From the NCBI GenBank assembly GCA_964495555.1, contig CAZBWA010000001.1:24310-88309 (forward strand): 64,000 bases of DNA, in the 5' to 3' direction. How positions within the stretch are numbered: position 1 is the stretch's first letter; each line of letters opens with the position of its first letter. This document shows, in pieces, positions 56,777 to 64,000 of the stretch. The notes under the pieces are model-generated. The model was not told where the DNA came from. It saw only the letters and a program-made list of their open reading frames with translations, and ran no database searches. The position numbers and the translations under genes were made by a program. This stretch comes from VGCC01 sp964495555. Its GTDB lineage: Bacteria > Actinomycetota > Actinomycetes > S36-B12.

Positions 56777-57691
56777 ATGATTCCCGAAAGGTTGGGTATG
56801 TCGCAGGATCGTCGGCTCCTGGAAGACCTCGTCCTTGCGCGCACCGCCACGGAGCGCGCAGGTCATCTCCGCGAGGACTCCGAGGCTCTGGCTGCGCATC
56901 GAGATCGACGCTTCCTCCACGTGGGGCCGCGCGGAACCCGGGTAGAGACCAATGCCATCGCCTGGGAGGTTGATCCCTGCGACGGCAACCCGATCACGTT
57001 CCTGGGTATGGAGGATTCGGTCGCATTCTTCGCGTGCCATCACGGTGACGATGATCGGGAGGACTGGCGCGATCTGCGACAGGTCGGCTCTCAGCTGGAT
57101 GCGCGCGACGTGGGCCTCGTGGTGAGTGCGGTGGCATTGGATAACTGGCGCCGAGGCCACGTGCACTGCGGACGATGTGGAGGTGTGACCGAGGATGCGC
57201 AAGCTGGCTGGGCGCGGCGCTGCGGAGCATGTGACTACGTGCACTTCCCACGCACCGACCCAGCGGTGATCGCTGTGGTTCGCGACTCGGAGGACCGTGC
57301 GCTGCTGGGTCGTCAACGCCGTTGGGGCGCAGGCTGGTTCTCCACCCTCGCGGGATTCGTCGAGGCGGGGGAGACTGCGGAGGCAGCTCTCGTGCGGGAG
57401 ATTCGTGAGGAGTCGGGGGTCCGGATCGATACCACCCGTATCCAGTACCTCGGCAGTCAGCCGTGGCCGTTTCCCTCCTCCCTCATGCTCGGCTACCACG
57501 CGTGGACGGATGATCCGGCGACCGATCCCGACGGGGACGAGATCGCCGAAGTCCGTTGGTTCACGCGCCAGCAGTTGCATGACGCGTGCGAGACCGGGGA
57601 CGTGCGGCTCCCCCCACGGGTGTCGATAGCGCGCAAGCTGATCGAGCGGTGGTTCGGCGAGGAACTCCCCAGCGACTGGGGACGTGGCTAG
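56777..57691 (+). CDS. nudC: NAD(+)/NADH diphosphatase NudC
   Basis: 304 residues from ATG 56777. It cleaves NADH to NMNH and AMP and can remove NAD caps from RNA. A zinc ribbon has Cys131/134/149/152. The Nudix box GFVEAGETAEAALVREIREE begins near residue 193, followed by the NudC signature SQPWPFPSS (227-235). In mycobacteria nudC lies in the same place, between adnB and uvrD2. Its TAG interlocks with the mycoredoxin stop (CTAG at 57688). Confidence 0.94.
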   Translation: MIPERLGMSQDRRLLEDLVLARTATERAGHLREDSEALAAHRDRRFLHVGPRGTRVETNAIAWEVDPCDGNPITFLGMEDSVAFFACHHGDDDREDWRDLRQVGSQLDARDVGLVVSAVALDNWRRGHVHCGRCGGVTEDAQAGWARRCGACDYVHFPRTDPAVIAVVRDSEDRALLGRQRRWGAGWFSTLAGFVEAGETAEAALVREIREESGVRIDTTRIQYLGSQPWPFPSSLMLGYHAWTDDPATDPDGDEIAEVRWFTRQQLHDACETGDVRLPPRVSIARKLIERWFGEELPSDWGRG

Positions 57692-57939
57692 AGAGTCGCG
57701 ACCTTCGCAACGACATCGCGTAACGCAGGGTTCGTCATCGTGGTTCCGTCGGCGAAGAGGAGTGTCGGGACAGTCTGGTTGCCCCCATTGACGTTCTCGA
57801 CGAACGAGGCCGCCTCGGGATCCTGCTCGATGTCGACCTCGACGTAGGCGATGTTCTCGCGACCCATCTGCGCCTTCAGGCGCTGGCAGTAGCCACACCA
57901 CACGGTGCTGTACATCGTGACTTTCGGCTCGCCAGACAT
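57688..57939 (-). CDS. Mycoredoxin / glutaredoxin-family protein
   Basis: 83 residues from ATG 57939; the frame is open to 58128 but overlaps uvrD2. The active site is WCGYC at residues 14-18, with TVPTLLFADGT as the cis-proline loop. In actinobacteria such small proteins reduce mycothiol mixed disulfides. The position next to uvrD2 is that of mycobacterial Mrx1 (Rv3198A). It is divergent from uvrD2 across 58 bases. Confidence 0.9.
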   Translation of the reverse strand: MSGEPKVTMYSTVWCGYCQRLKAQMGRENIAYVEVDIEQDPEAASFVENVNGGNQTVPTLLFADGTTMTNPALRDVVAKVATL

Positions 57940-57997
57940 ATGCACACCGTAGACAGTGGGATGGGCCGTGGTCGCACCCGCATGCCACGATCGGCCC

Positions 57998-60037
57998 ATG
58001 GCCGACCCGGGAACCCTGCTGGCGGGACTCGACGATGAGCAGCGGGCGGCCGCCGAGGCGGTCGACGGGCCGGTCATGATCCTCGCCGGGGCGGGCACCG
58101 GAAAGACGCGCGCCATCACCCACCGCATCGCCTACGCGGTCGCCTCGGGCGCGCACGATGCCTCCGCCACCCTCGCGGTGACCTTCACGACGAAGGCGGC
58201 GGGTGAGATGCGCACCCGCCTGCGCGAGCTGGGGATCGACGGCGTCCAGGCTCGCACCTTCCACTCGGCCGCGCTGCGCCAGTTGCGCTACTTCTGGCCA
58301 CGCCTATCGGACAGGTCCTTTCCGACGATCGTGTCGAGCAAGCTCGCGCTCGTCGCGGAGGCGCTGGGCATGCAGGGGCTGGCGACGGATCCTGCGCTTC
58401 TCCGGGACGTGGCCGCCGACATCGAGTGGGCGAAGGTGAACTTCGTTCAGCCGTCGCGAATCACCCAAGGGGAGATCGAGCGAGCATGGAGCTTGGAGGG
58501 TCAGCAGATGGCCTCGGCGCTGCGGGACTACGAGAGCGTCAAGGGGGATCGGGGAATCTTGGACTTCGAGGACATCCTGTTGGTCCTCCTCGGGGCGCTT
58601 CGGGAGAACCACGGCATGGCGCGCGAGGTTCGGGGCCAGTACCGCTGGTTCACGGTGGACGAGTTCCAGGACGTCAACGCCGTGCAGCGTGCCCTGCTCC
58701 AGGAGTGGGTGGGTGAGCGCGATTCTCTCTGCGTTGTGGGGGATCCAAGTCAGACGATCTACACCTTCACCGGTGCATCCTCGAAGTATCTCGAGGATTT
58801 CCCCGTCACGTTTCCGCACGCGACCGTGGTGCGACTCGTGCGCTGCTACCGCTGCACCCCGGAGATCGTTGGGGTCGCGAACTCCGTGATCCGTGCCGGG
58901 GCCGGGCAGCCGATCATGCTCACCTCGCAGATATCCGCGGGGCCGCAACCCAGTCTCCGTGCGTTCGGTGACGATGTAGCCGAGGCGGCTGCGGTAGGAG
59001 ATGCGATCAGCGCTGCACTTGGTGCCGGTACCCCTGCATCCGAGATTGCAGTGCTGTACCGGATCAATGCGCAGTCGGTAGAGGTCGCGACCGCCCTAGC
59101 GGAGCGAGGCATCCCCTTCCGGACTCGCGGGAGTGAGCGCTTCTTCGAGCTTCCCGGGATCCGCGAGGCCGTGACGCGGATCCGCGGCGCGGCCCGCGCC
59201 GGAGACGAGGGGCTGGATTCCGTCACGGCACTTCTCGGTGCCATGGGCTGGTCTCCCGAGGCTCCCACGAGCACCGGCGCTGTGCGCGACAAGTGGGAGA
59301 ACCTCGGCGCCCTCGCGGCACTGGCACGCGAGCAACCGGAGGGCACGACCTTAAGCGAATTCGTCATCGAACTCGATCGACGTGCGGAGCAACAGCATTC
59401 ACCGGACGCGGTCGGCGTGACTCTCGCGTCGATCCACGCTGCCAAGGGACTCGAGTGGTCGATGGTCTTCGTGGTGGGATGCAGTGACGGACTCCTGCCG
59501 CTGCTCCATGCCGAATCCCCGGATCAGATCGAGGAGGAGCGTCGCCTCCTCTACGTCGCGGTGACGCGAGCCAAGCACGACCTCCGTCTGAGTTGGGCGC
59601 ACGCACGGGAACCTGGGGGTCGGGCCGTTCGGAGCGTCAGCCGATTCCTTGAGGGTCTCGACGTGGTGCCTCACGAGGCCTCCCGTGCGCAGGTCACTCG
59701 GGGCACCCGGTCTCCGCAGCGTCGCAGGCGGGGACCTGCGACCTGCCGCACGTGCGGGCGTGCCCTCGTCACGGCCACCGAGCGCACGGTAGGCCGATGT
59801 CGAGTCTGCCCGGCGACCTATCGGGACGAGGATTTCGAGCAGTTGCGTGCGTGGCGACTGGATCAGGCCACCCAGGAGGGTGTGCCTGCCTATGTGGTCT
59901 TCACCGACGCGACCTTGATCGCCATCTGTGAGACGCAGCCGGGGTCGAAGGAGGAGTTGGCCGGGATTCCGGGAATCGGTCCCGCAAAGCTCGAGAGATT
60001 CGGGGACGAGGTGCTGGCGATCGTCAGTACGTGGTGA
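57998..60037 (+). CDS. uvrD2: ATP-dependent DNA helicase UvrD2
   Basis: 679 residues from ATG 57998. The superfamily 1 motor has GAGTGKTR (31-38), FTTKAAGEMRTRL, VDEFQDVNAVQ, VGDPSQTIYTFTGA and IHAAKGLEWSMV. The distinctive UvrD2 tail follows: a tetracysteine cluster CRTCG...CRVC and a C-terminal HRDC domain (YVVFTDATLIAICETQPGSKEEL). In mycobacteria UvrD2 is essential. WhiB7 is usually next to it, but here only 3 bases separate it from the convergent ABC1 kinase gene. Confidence 0.95.
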   Translation: MADPGTLLAGLDDEQRAAAEAVDGPVMILAGAGTGKTRAITHRIAYAVASGAHDASATLAVTFTTKAAGEMRTRLRELGIDGVQARTFHSAALRQLRYFWPRLSDRSFPTIVSSKLALVAEALGMQGLATDPALLRDVAADIEWAKVNFVQPSRITQGEIERAWSLEGQQMASALRDYESVKGDRGILDFEDILLVLLGALRENHGMAREVRGQYRWFTVDEFQDVNAVQRALLQEWVGERDSLCVVGDPSQTIYTFTGASSKYLEDFPVTFPHATVVRLVRCYRCTPEIVGVANSVIRAGAGQPIMLTSQISAGPQPSLRAFGDDVAEAAAVGDAISAALGAGTPASEIAVLYRINAQSVEVATALAERGIPFRTRGSERFFELPGIREAVTRIRGAARAGDEGLDSVTALLGAMGWSPEAPTSTGAVRDKWENLGALAALAREQPEGTTLSEFVIELDRRAEQQHSPDAVGVTLASIHAAKGLEWSMVFVVGCSDGLLPLLHAESPDQIEEERRLLYVAVTRAKHDLRLSWAHAREPGGRAVRSVSRFLEGLDVVPHEASRAQVTRGTRSPQRRRRGPATCRTCGRALVTATERTVGRCRVCPATYRDEDFEQLRAWRLDQATQEGVPAYVVFTDATLIAICETQPGSKEELAGIPGIGPAKLERFGDEVLAIVSTW

Positions 60038-60040
60038 GGA

Positions 60041-61369
60041 TTAGGCGAGACTGACGTGGGGTTCGTTGAAGTCCGGTACCCATTCGTCCAGGACTGCGCG
60101 CACGGGGACCGTCGCTCCGAGCTGGCAGAGGACCGCGATGCTGCCGATCCACACCCGGTGGATGAGCGCGTAGGACGGCGGCAGGTTGATCTTCAGGCCC
60201 ACCATGAAGTCAGGGTTGCGCACATCGTTCAGGCGGTTGAACTGGCCGCGAATCCACTCACGGTTGAAGTGGAAGGTTTCGTGACGAGCTGGCTCGACGA
60301 AGGGCTCGAGGTAGCCGAGGAGTTGTTCTGCGTCCAGGTCGACGTTAGGGCGCACGAATCCTTCGCGACGAAGCCCCTCCATCACCTGATCGGCGTCACC
60401 GCTCATGGCGATGCGCAGGAGGCTGCCCATCGCGGGCGGGAGTCCCTCGGGGAGGACTGCGACCGCGCCGAAGTCGAGGACCACGAAACGTCCATCGGCA
60501 GCAATGCGGAAATTGCCGGGATGGGGATCGGCGTGCAGTAGGCCGGCACGTGCCGGACCGGACAGCAGGAACCGCTCGTACATGGAACCTGCGCGGTCGC
60601 GCTGATCCTGCGTCCCCTCGCGGATGATGTGGGATAGGGGAGTCCCGTCGATCCATTCGCTGATCAGGACGTGCGGTGAGGCGGCCAAGACGTGTGGGAT
60701 GAGGACCTCGGGATCGCCGTCGAAGGCGCGCGCGAATGCCCGCTGATTCTCTGACTCACGGATGTAGTCGAGCTCCTCGATGGCCCGGGCCCGCAGCTCC
60801 TCGATGAGCGGCTTCACCTCCAGGCCGGGGATCCACGACGCAAAGAGCGTGCCCATGCGCGCGAGTTGGTTGAGATCAGCGATGAGTGCCTTGTCGGCTC
60901 CCGGGTACTGGACCTTGACCGCGACCTCGCGGCCGTCATGCCATCGTGCGCGGTGCACCTGCCCGATCGACGCCGCGGCCGCCGGCACGTCGCTGAATTC
61001 CGAGAACCGGTCGCGCCAGTTCGGGCCGAGCTCCTCCGCGAGGAGGGCATGGATGCGTTCGGCGGGCATGGGCGGCGCCGAGTCCTGGAGTTTGGTGAGC
61101 ATGGCGCGATACGGGCCGGCGACCTCCTCGGGTAGGGCCGCTTCGAAGATGCTCATTGCCTGGCCGAGCTTCATCGCTCCGCCCTTGAGCTCCCCGAGCA
61201 CGCGGAACAACTGCTCCGCAGTCCGCTGTTGTAGCTCAGCGGCCACTGCCTCGGCAGGCTTGCCTCCCACTCTCTTTCCCCAGCCCAACGCCGTCCTCCC
61301 CGCGTACCCGGCGGGAAGGGTGACCATGCGCATGCTTCGCGCGAGGGCATTAGTGGGCAATTGGGGCAC
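60041..61369 (-). CDS. ABC1/UbiB (AarF) family kinase-like protein
   Basis: 442 residues. The family-specific KGGAMKLGQAMS segment lies near residue 62. The alanine-rich loop AAAASIGQVHRA replaces the glycine-rich loop. AVKVQYPG, EELDYIRESEN, LLHADPHPGNF and VLDFGAVAVLP follow. UbiB-like proteins are ATPases that support prenyl-lipid or quinone metabolism. Its mycobacterial counterpart is Rv3197, near uvrD2, where it has been linked to intrinsic macrolide resistance. It is transcribed behind the Rv3196-like gene, 32 bases apart. Confidence 0.93.
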   Translation of the reverse strand: MPQLPTNALARSMRMVTLPAGYAGRTALGWGKRVGGKPAEAVAAELQQRTAEQLFRVLGELKGGAMKLGQAMSIFEAALPEEVAGPYRAMLTKLQDSAPPMPAERIHALLAEELGPNWRDRFSEFSDVPAAAASIGQVHRARWHDGREVAVKVQYPGADKALIADLNQLARMGTLFASWIPGLEVKPLIEELRARAIEELDYIRESENQRAFARAFDGDPEVLIPHVLAASPHVLISEWIDGTPLSHIIREGTQDQRDRAGSMYERFLLSGPARAGLLHADPHPGNFRIAADGRFVVLDFGAVAVLPEGLPPAMGSLLRIAMSGDADQVMEGLRREGFVRPNVDLDAEQLLGYLEPFVEPARHETFHFNREWIRGQFNRLNDVRNPDFMVGLKINLPPSYALIHRVWIGSIAVLCQLGATVPVRAVLDEWVPDFNEPHVSLA

Positions 61370-61401
61370 GCTCCATTGTCACCCGATTCGCGTTGTGGCG
61401 C

Positions 61402-62349
61402 TCATCCAGGGTCGGTCCAGGTGCATCCGCAGAGCGGATGTTGAGGGCGCCCCTCACGCTCGGGGACCAGAAAGTGGGCGGGCAACCGGTAGGCGGTGTT
61501 GCGCCAGAGATCGTCAGTGCGATGTCCGAGACGCGCGTCACACCAGACGCTGACCAGGGTGACGGCGGCGTGGATCGCCCACGTGGTCAGGGATGTCGGC
61601 GGCACCGAGCATCGACCCTCATGGCGGTGGGCCCACTGAACGGCTCGCAGGGGCCAGGTCGGATCCCGGTCGCGGCGATGCAGGTGCGCGCACCGGAGAC
61701 ACGAGGTCTCACCCGGCACAACGAGTGGACCCACCACAACGGCCTCTGCGGTCAGTCCGACGTGCAGGTGTGGCGTGCCAGTTGCTGAGACCAGATGTCC
61801 ATGGGCGTCATGCACGACGTCGGTGTGCCCGCACGAGACGAGGATCCGCAGAGACTCCTCACCGGTCGTCGCCGTGCTGGTACGCAACCCGGCCGCCTCG
61901 AGCGCCGGGTCGAGACCCGTCAGGTGCCCATGCGGATCGTCGGCCGTCACGTGCACCCGCCCACGTTCGTCGAGGAGTCGGTTCACGTCGGCTGTCCCGA
62001 GGAAGCCGGCGGACTCGGCGAGCAGAAGTCGCGTGAGTGCGAGGGATGTGGACCGATCGTGGTCGTCGCCCCAGAACCACCGCACGGGAGCCGTGGCGGC
62101 ATCGGCGATGTGCCCGCAGCGGTACCCCGCGCTGACCAAGAGCTCAGCACTCGCGCGGGAGTCGGGCGCGTGTTCCAGTGCCGTCGTGAGCGTCCGGGTT
62201 CCATCCAGATCGCGCACCCAGCGGACGAGGGCGGCGGTGACCGACAGGCGAACCGGATCGTCACCCCACTGGACGTGATGGCCGCTTACCCACAGCAGCG
62301 GCGGTTCGATGAGCAGGCGCGGTCGGACCATCGACCTCCAGTGATCCAT
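61402..62349 (-). CDS. Rv3196-like protein (TOMM precursor leader peptide-binding family)
   Basis: 315 residues from ATG 62349; ATG 62331 is an alternative with GGAGG only 3 bases away. The N-terminal ~85 residues look like a winged-helix RiPP-recognition fold. The rest resembles a ThiF/E1-like domain without its nucleotide loop. Cysteines in SCLRCAHLHRRDRDP and the final LCGCTW can form a zinc site. It matches the actinobacterial family annotated as TOMM leader-peptide binding (Rv3196), which lies beside the ABC1 kinase. No YcaO or precursor peptide gene is nearby, so a RiPP role is doubtful. Confidence 0.72.
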   Translation of the reverse strand: MDHWRSMVRPRLLIEPPLLWVSGHHVQWGDDPVRLSVTAALVRWVRDLDGTRTLTTALEHAPDSRASAELLVSAGYRCGHIADAATAPVRWFWGDDHDRSTSLALTRLLLAESAGFLGTADVNRLLDERGRVHVTADDPHGHLTGLDPALEAAGLRTSTATTGEESLRILVSCGHTDVVHDAHGHLVSATGTPHLHVGLTAEAVVVGPLVVPGETSCLRCAHLHRRDRDPTWPLRAVQWAHRHEGRCSVPPTSLTTWAIHAAVTLVSVWCDARLGHRTDDLWRNTAYRLPAHFLVPEREGRPQHPLCGCTWTDPG

Positions 62350-62369
62350 GGACTCAGACTCACGGGGCG

Positions 62370-62400
62370 CCTTGTGGATTGCCACGTGCAATCCACAAGG
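62370..62400. repeat. Perfect 13-bp inverted repeat between the M20 peptidase and the Rv3196-like gene
   Basis: Arms 62370-62382 and 62388-62400 are exact reverse complements (CCTTGTGGATTGC and GCAATCCACAAGG) around a 5-base CACGT. It lies 8 bases after the M20 stop and 21 bases before the next start on the same strand. It may be a terminator or attenuator, or an operator. There is no T-run on either side, and the arms are less GC-rich than the surroundings. Confidence 0.7.
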
Positions 62401-62408
62401 CTCATGCG

Positions 62409-63668
62409 CTAGGGGTTCGCTCCGCAGGTGCGCACGATCACATCCGCCAACACACGCGCGCACGTGACCACGTCGTCGATATCGACCCATTCATCGGGCG
62501 CATGCGCGGCGGCACTGTCTCCTGGTCCGTACTGGACCGTCGGAATGCCACCCAGGCCGACGAGCAGTCGAAGGTCGGAACCGTAGGGACCGCCGTAGAC
62601 GTCCGGAGGCTGACCGGTGAGAGCGGTGTGGGCCTCGCGCACGGCCGTTGCGATGGAGGCGTCGGGATCGGTACGTCCGGAGGCGAACTGACCTCCCCAC
62701 CACTCGACGGACACGGGGTTGTCACGGAGCCAGGTGTCGTCGTCGCATGCCTCGGCGACCGCGCGCTCGAGGGAGGCACGCGCTTCGTCGACGTCTTCGC
62801 CGATGGCCACGCCCAATCGCCCCTCCGCGAGCAGCAGGTCCGGGACCGTGGAAGCCCAGTCGCCTGCATGCACGGTTCCGATGGACAGGGGATAGGCGAT
62901 CGGCCAGCGCGCCATCAACGGATCCACGTCTGCGTTTCGGTTCGTCTCCAAGGCGCGCAATGCCTCCAGGATGGGGATGAACTTCTCGACCGCGCTGACC
63001 CCCTCCGTGCGGCGGGAGGCATGCGTTGCCCGGCCGTGGATGCGCAGACGGAAGGTGAGCGCGCCACCGTTCGCGGGGATGATCGCGAGGTCCGTCGGCT
63101 CGGGAATGACGCAGGCGTCCGCGTGCACCCCGTGGTGCAGGAGTGCGTAGGTGCCGAGTCCACCGTCCTCCTCGCCACTCACGGGCGCGAGCATCACATC
63201 TCCGGCAAGGGTGACTCCTGCGTCGCGGAGCGCTCGCATCGCCTCCCACGCTGCCACGAGTCCGGCCTTCATGTCGCAGGCGCCCCGTCCGACGAGGCGC
63301 TCGCGCCCGTCACGCAGCACGAGGCGCGGCTCGAACGGTTCGGTGGTCCATGCGGCGATATCACCCGGTGGCACGACGTCGGTGTGTCCGTTGAGTAGGA
63401 GTCGGCGCCCACCGCCGGTCCCGGGCCACGTCATCAGGACGCCGTGGGCCTCGCCGCGCTCGACCTCCATGCCGGGGAAGTCCGGGCGCCGTGTCAGGTG
63501 TGCCAGGTCGATCGACCACTCCTCCACCTGCCAGCCTTCGACCCGCCACGTCTCCGCGAGCCCACGCTGGATATCGACCTCCGCTTTCGAACCCCCTATG
63601 GAGGGAATCGCCACGAGGCTGGCCAGATCGGCGACGATCCGTTCGCGCGAGACCTCGACGTCGCTCAC
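62409..63668 (-). CDS. M20 family metallopeptidase (ArgE/DapE-type)
   Basis: 419 residues. Zinc ligands and catalytic residues of the family are present: the His in LLNGHTDVV, the Asp in GRGACDMKAG, the Glu pair in VSGEEDGG, the acidic residue in VIPEPTDLA, and the late His in AAAHAPDEW. These hydrolyse N-acyl amino acids or dipeptides. A dimerisation domain lies between (GRATHASRRTEGVSAVEKF). The exact substrate is unclear. It heads a minus-strand run with the Rv3196-like and ABC1 genes. Confidence 0.92.
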   Translation of the reverse strand: MSDVEVSRERIVADLASLVAIPSIGGSKAEVDIQRGLAETWRVEGWQVEEWSIDLAHLTRRPDFPGMEVERGEAHGVLMTWPGTGGGRRLLLNGHTDVVPPGDIAAWTTEPFEPRLVLRDGRERLVGRGACDMKAGLVAAWEAMRALRDAGVTLAGDVMLAPVSGEEDGGLGTYALLHHGVHADACVIPEPTDLAIIPANGGALTFRLRIHGRATHASRRTEGVSAVEKFIPILEALRALETNRNADVDPLMARWPIAYPLSIGTVHAGDWASTVPDLLLAEGRLGVAIGEDVDEARASLERAVAEACDDDTWLRDNPVSVEWWGGQFASGRTDPDASIATAVREAHTALTGQPPDVYGGPYGSDLRLLVGLGGIPTVQYGPGDSAAAHAPDEWVDIDDVVTCARVLADVIVRTCGANP

Positions 63669-63787
63669 GGGGCATGTCTACCGCGTGATCGGCACGAAAT
63701 ACACCCATATGTCCGAATATCCGGGCAAACTTCCCCACAGTCGTTGCGCGTCGGGCGAGTGGAGTGCCCTTAGGGGCCTAGCGTGGG

Positions 63788-63821
63788 GCCACCGGTGGCG
63801 AATGCCACCAGCCGCGGCTGG
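63788..63821. repeat. Two adjacent perfect palindromes upstream of the DUF5679 gene
   Basis: GCCACCGGTGGC at 63788-63799 and CCAGCCGCGGCTGG at 63808-63821 are each exact palindromes, 8 bases apart. They lie 25-58 bases before the ATG at 63847 and inside the likely leader. They could be a stem-loop in the 5' untranslated RNA or an operator. No factor is known from the sequence. Confidence 0.5.
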
Positions 63822-63846
63822 CGGCAGAGTTCGACAGGAGGGCCCC

Positions 63847-64000
63847 ATGGCCGAGAGCTACACCGGCGAGGCGTACTGCGTGAAGTGCAAGGAGAAGCGC
63901 CAGTTCACCGGGAACGTCGAGGAGACCAACGGTCGCCGTTTCGCCAAGGGCATCTGCCCGGTGTGCGGCACCAAGGTGACCCGCATCCTGGGCAAGGCCT
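63847..64000 (+). CDS. DUF5679 family small zinc-ribbon protein (partial)
   Basis: The visible 51 codons from ATG 63847, preceded by an AGGAGGG motif, run to the window edge. Two CxxC pairs form a zinc ribbon (YCVKCKEKR and ICPVCGTKV). The pattern ending in TRILGKA is that of the actinobacterial DUF5679 family, so perhaps only a few codons are missing. The function is unknown. Confidence 0.85.
   Translation, partial: MAESYTGEAYCVKCKEKRQFTGNVEETNGRRFAKGICPVCGTKVTRILGKA

Overview
The window is 64 kb of high-GC DNA from an actinobacterium, class Actinomycetia by gene content. It is almost fully coding, and its layout matches the conserved chromosomal core known from mycobacteria and streptomycetes. 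The lineage markers are a WhiB-type regulator, the F420 genes fbiA/fbiB, the mtrA-mtrB-lpqB cluster, DUF3499, DUF5719, adnA-adnB, uvrD2, a mycoredoxin and an Rv3235-family protein. Many starts are GTG and many neighbours overlap by 1-4 bases, which suggests a compact genome. I cannot name the genus.

Layout. (1) 1-6394: a surface-polymer locus. It has the start of a CDP-glycerol-transferase-like gene on the minus strand, then a plus-strand run of ABC-2 permease, a degenerate ABC ATPase, a sulfotransferase-like protein, two CDP-alcohol phosphatidyltransferases and a GT2 glycosyltransferase. (2) 6395-9953: an LCP family ligase candidate and a secreted SpoIID/LytB-like protein. (3) 9957-22305: a TIGR03089 protein, a mannose-1-phosphate guanylyltransferase-like enzyme, F420 tailoring (FbiB, FbiA), WhiB, a giant membrane glycosyltransferase, DUF5719, DUF3499, phosphomannomutase, a Trm112-like protein and mannose-6-phosphate isomerase. 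Together these can supply GDP-mannose for cell-envelope glycans. (4) 22450-29708: SAH hydrolase with a strong hairpin after it, a small membrane protein, a CPBP protease, MtrA-MtrB-LpqB envelope signalling, and ComF. (5) 29837-38276: SecA, an Rv3235-family protein, an unknown protein, an excisionase-like HTH protein, a SAF-domain protein with a CpaE-like ATPase, an L,D-transpeptidase, a patatin and a DUF2505 protein. (6) 38399-49175: the giant NAD-glutamate dehydrogenase, a DCC protein, MoeZ-type adenylyltransferase/sulfurtransferase, a zinc ribbon, TrpB2, a CDGSH protein and a flippase-like protein carrying a pseudokinase. (7) 49215-64000: AdnA-AdnB double-strand-break resection, acyltransferase, NudC, mycoredoxin, UvrD2, an ABC1 kinase, an Rv3196-like protein, an M20 peptidase and the start of a DUF5679 gene.

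No stretch over 300 bases lacks a gene. The larger gaps are 231-331, 7802-7991, 14035-14205, 22306-22449, 29709-29836, 33148-33349, 36677-36833, 38277-38398, 43493-43608 and 63669-63846. They are mostly divergent promoter regions, and those with visible structure are annotated. I saw no tRNA, rRNA, CRISPR array, insertion sequence, integrase or phage gene.

The most notable observations are the interlocked stop codons at nearly every convergent gene pair, the catalytically degenerate ABC ATPase in the surface-polymer operon, a three-fold 10-bp repeat upstream of the Rv3235-family gene, a perfect 13-bp inverted repeat upstream of the Rv3196-like gene, and the pseudokinase fused to a flippase.
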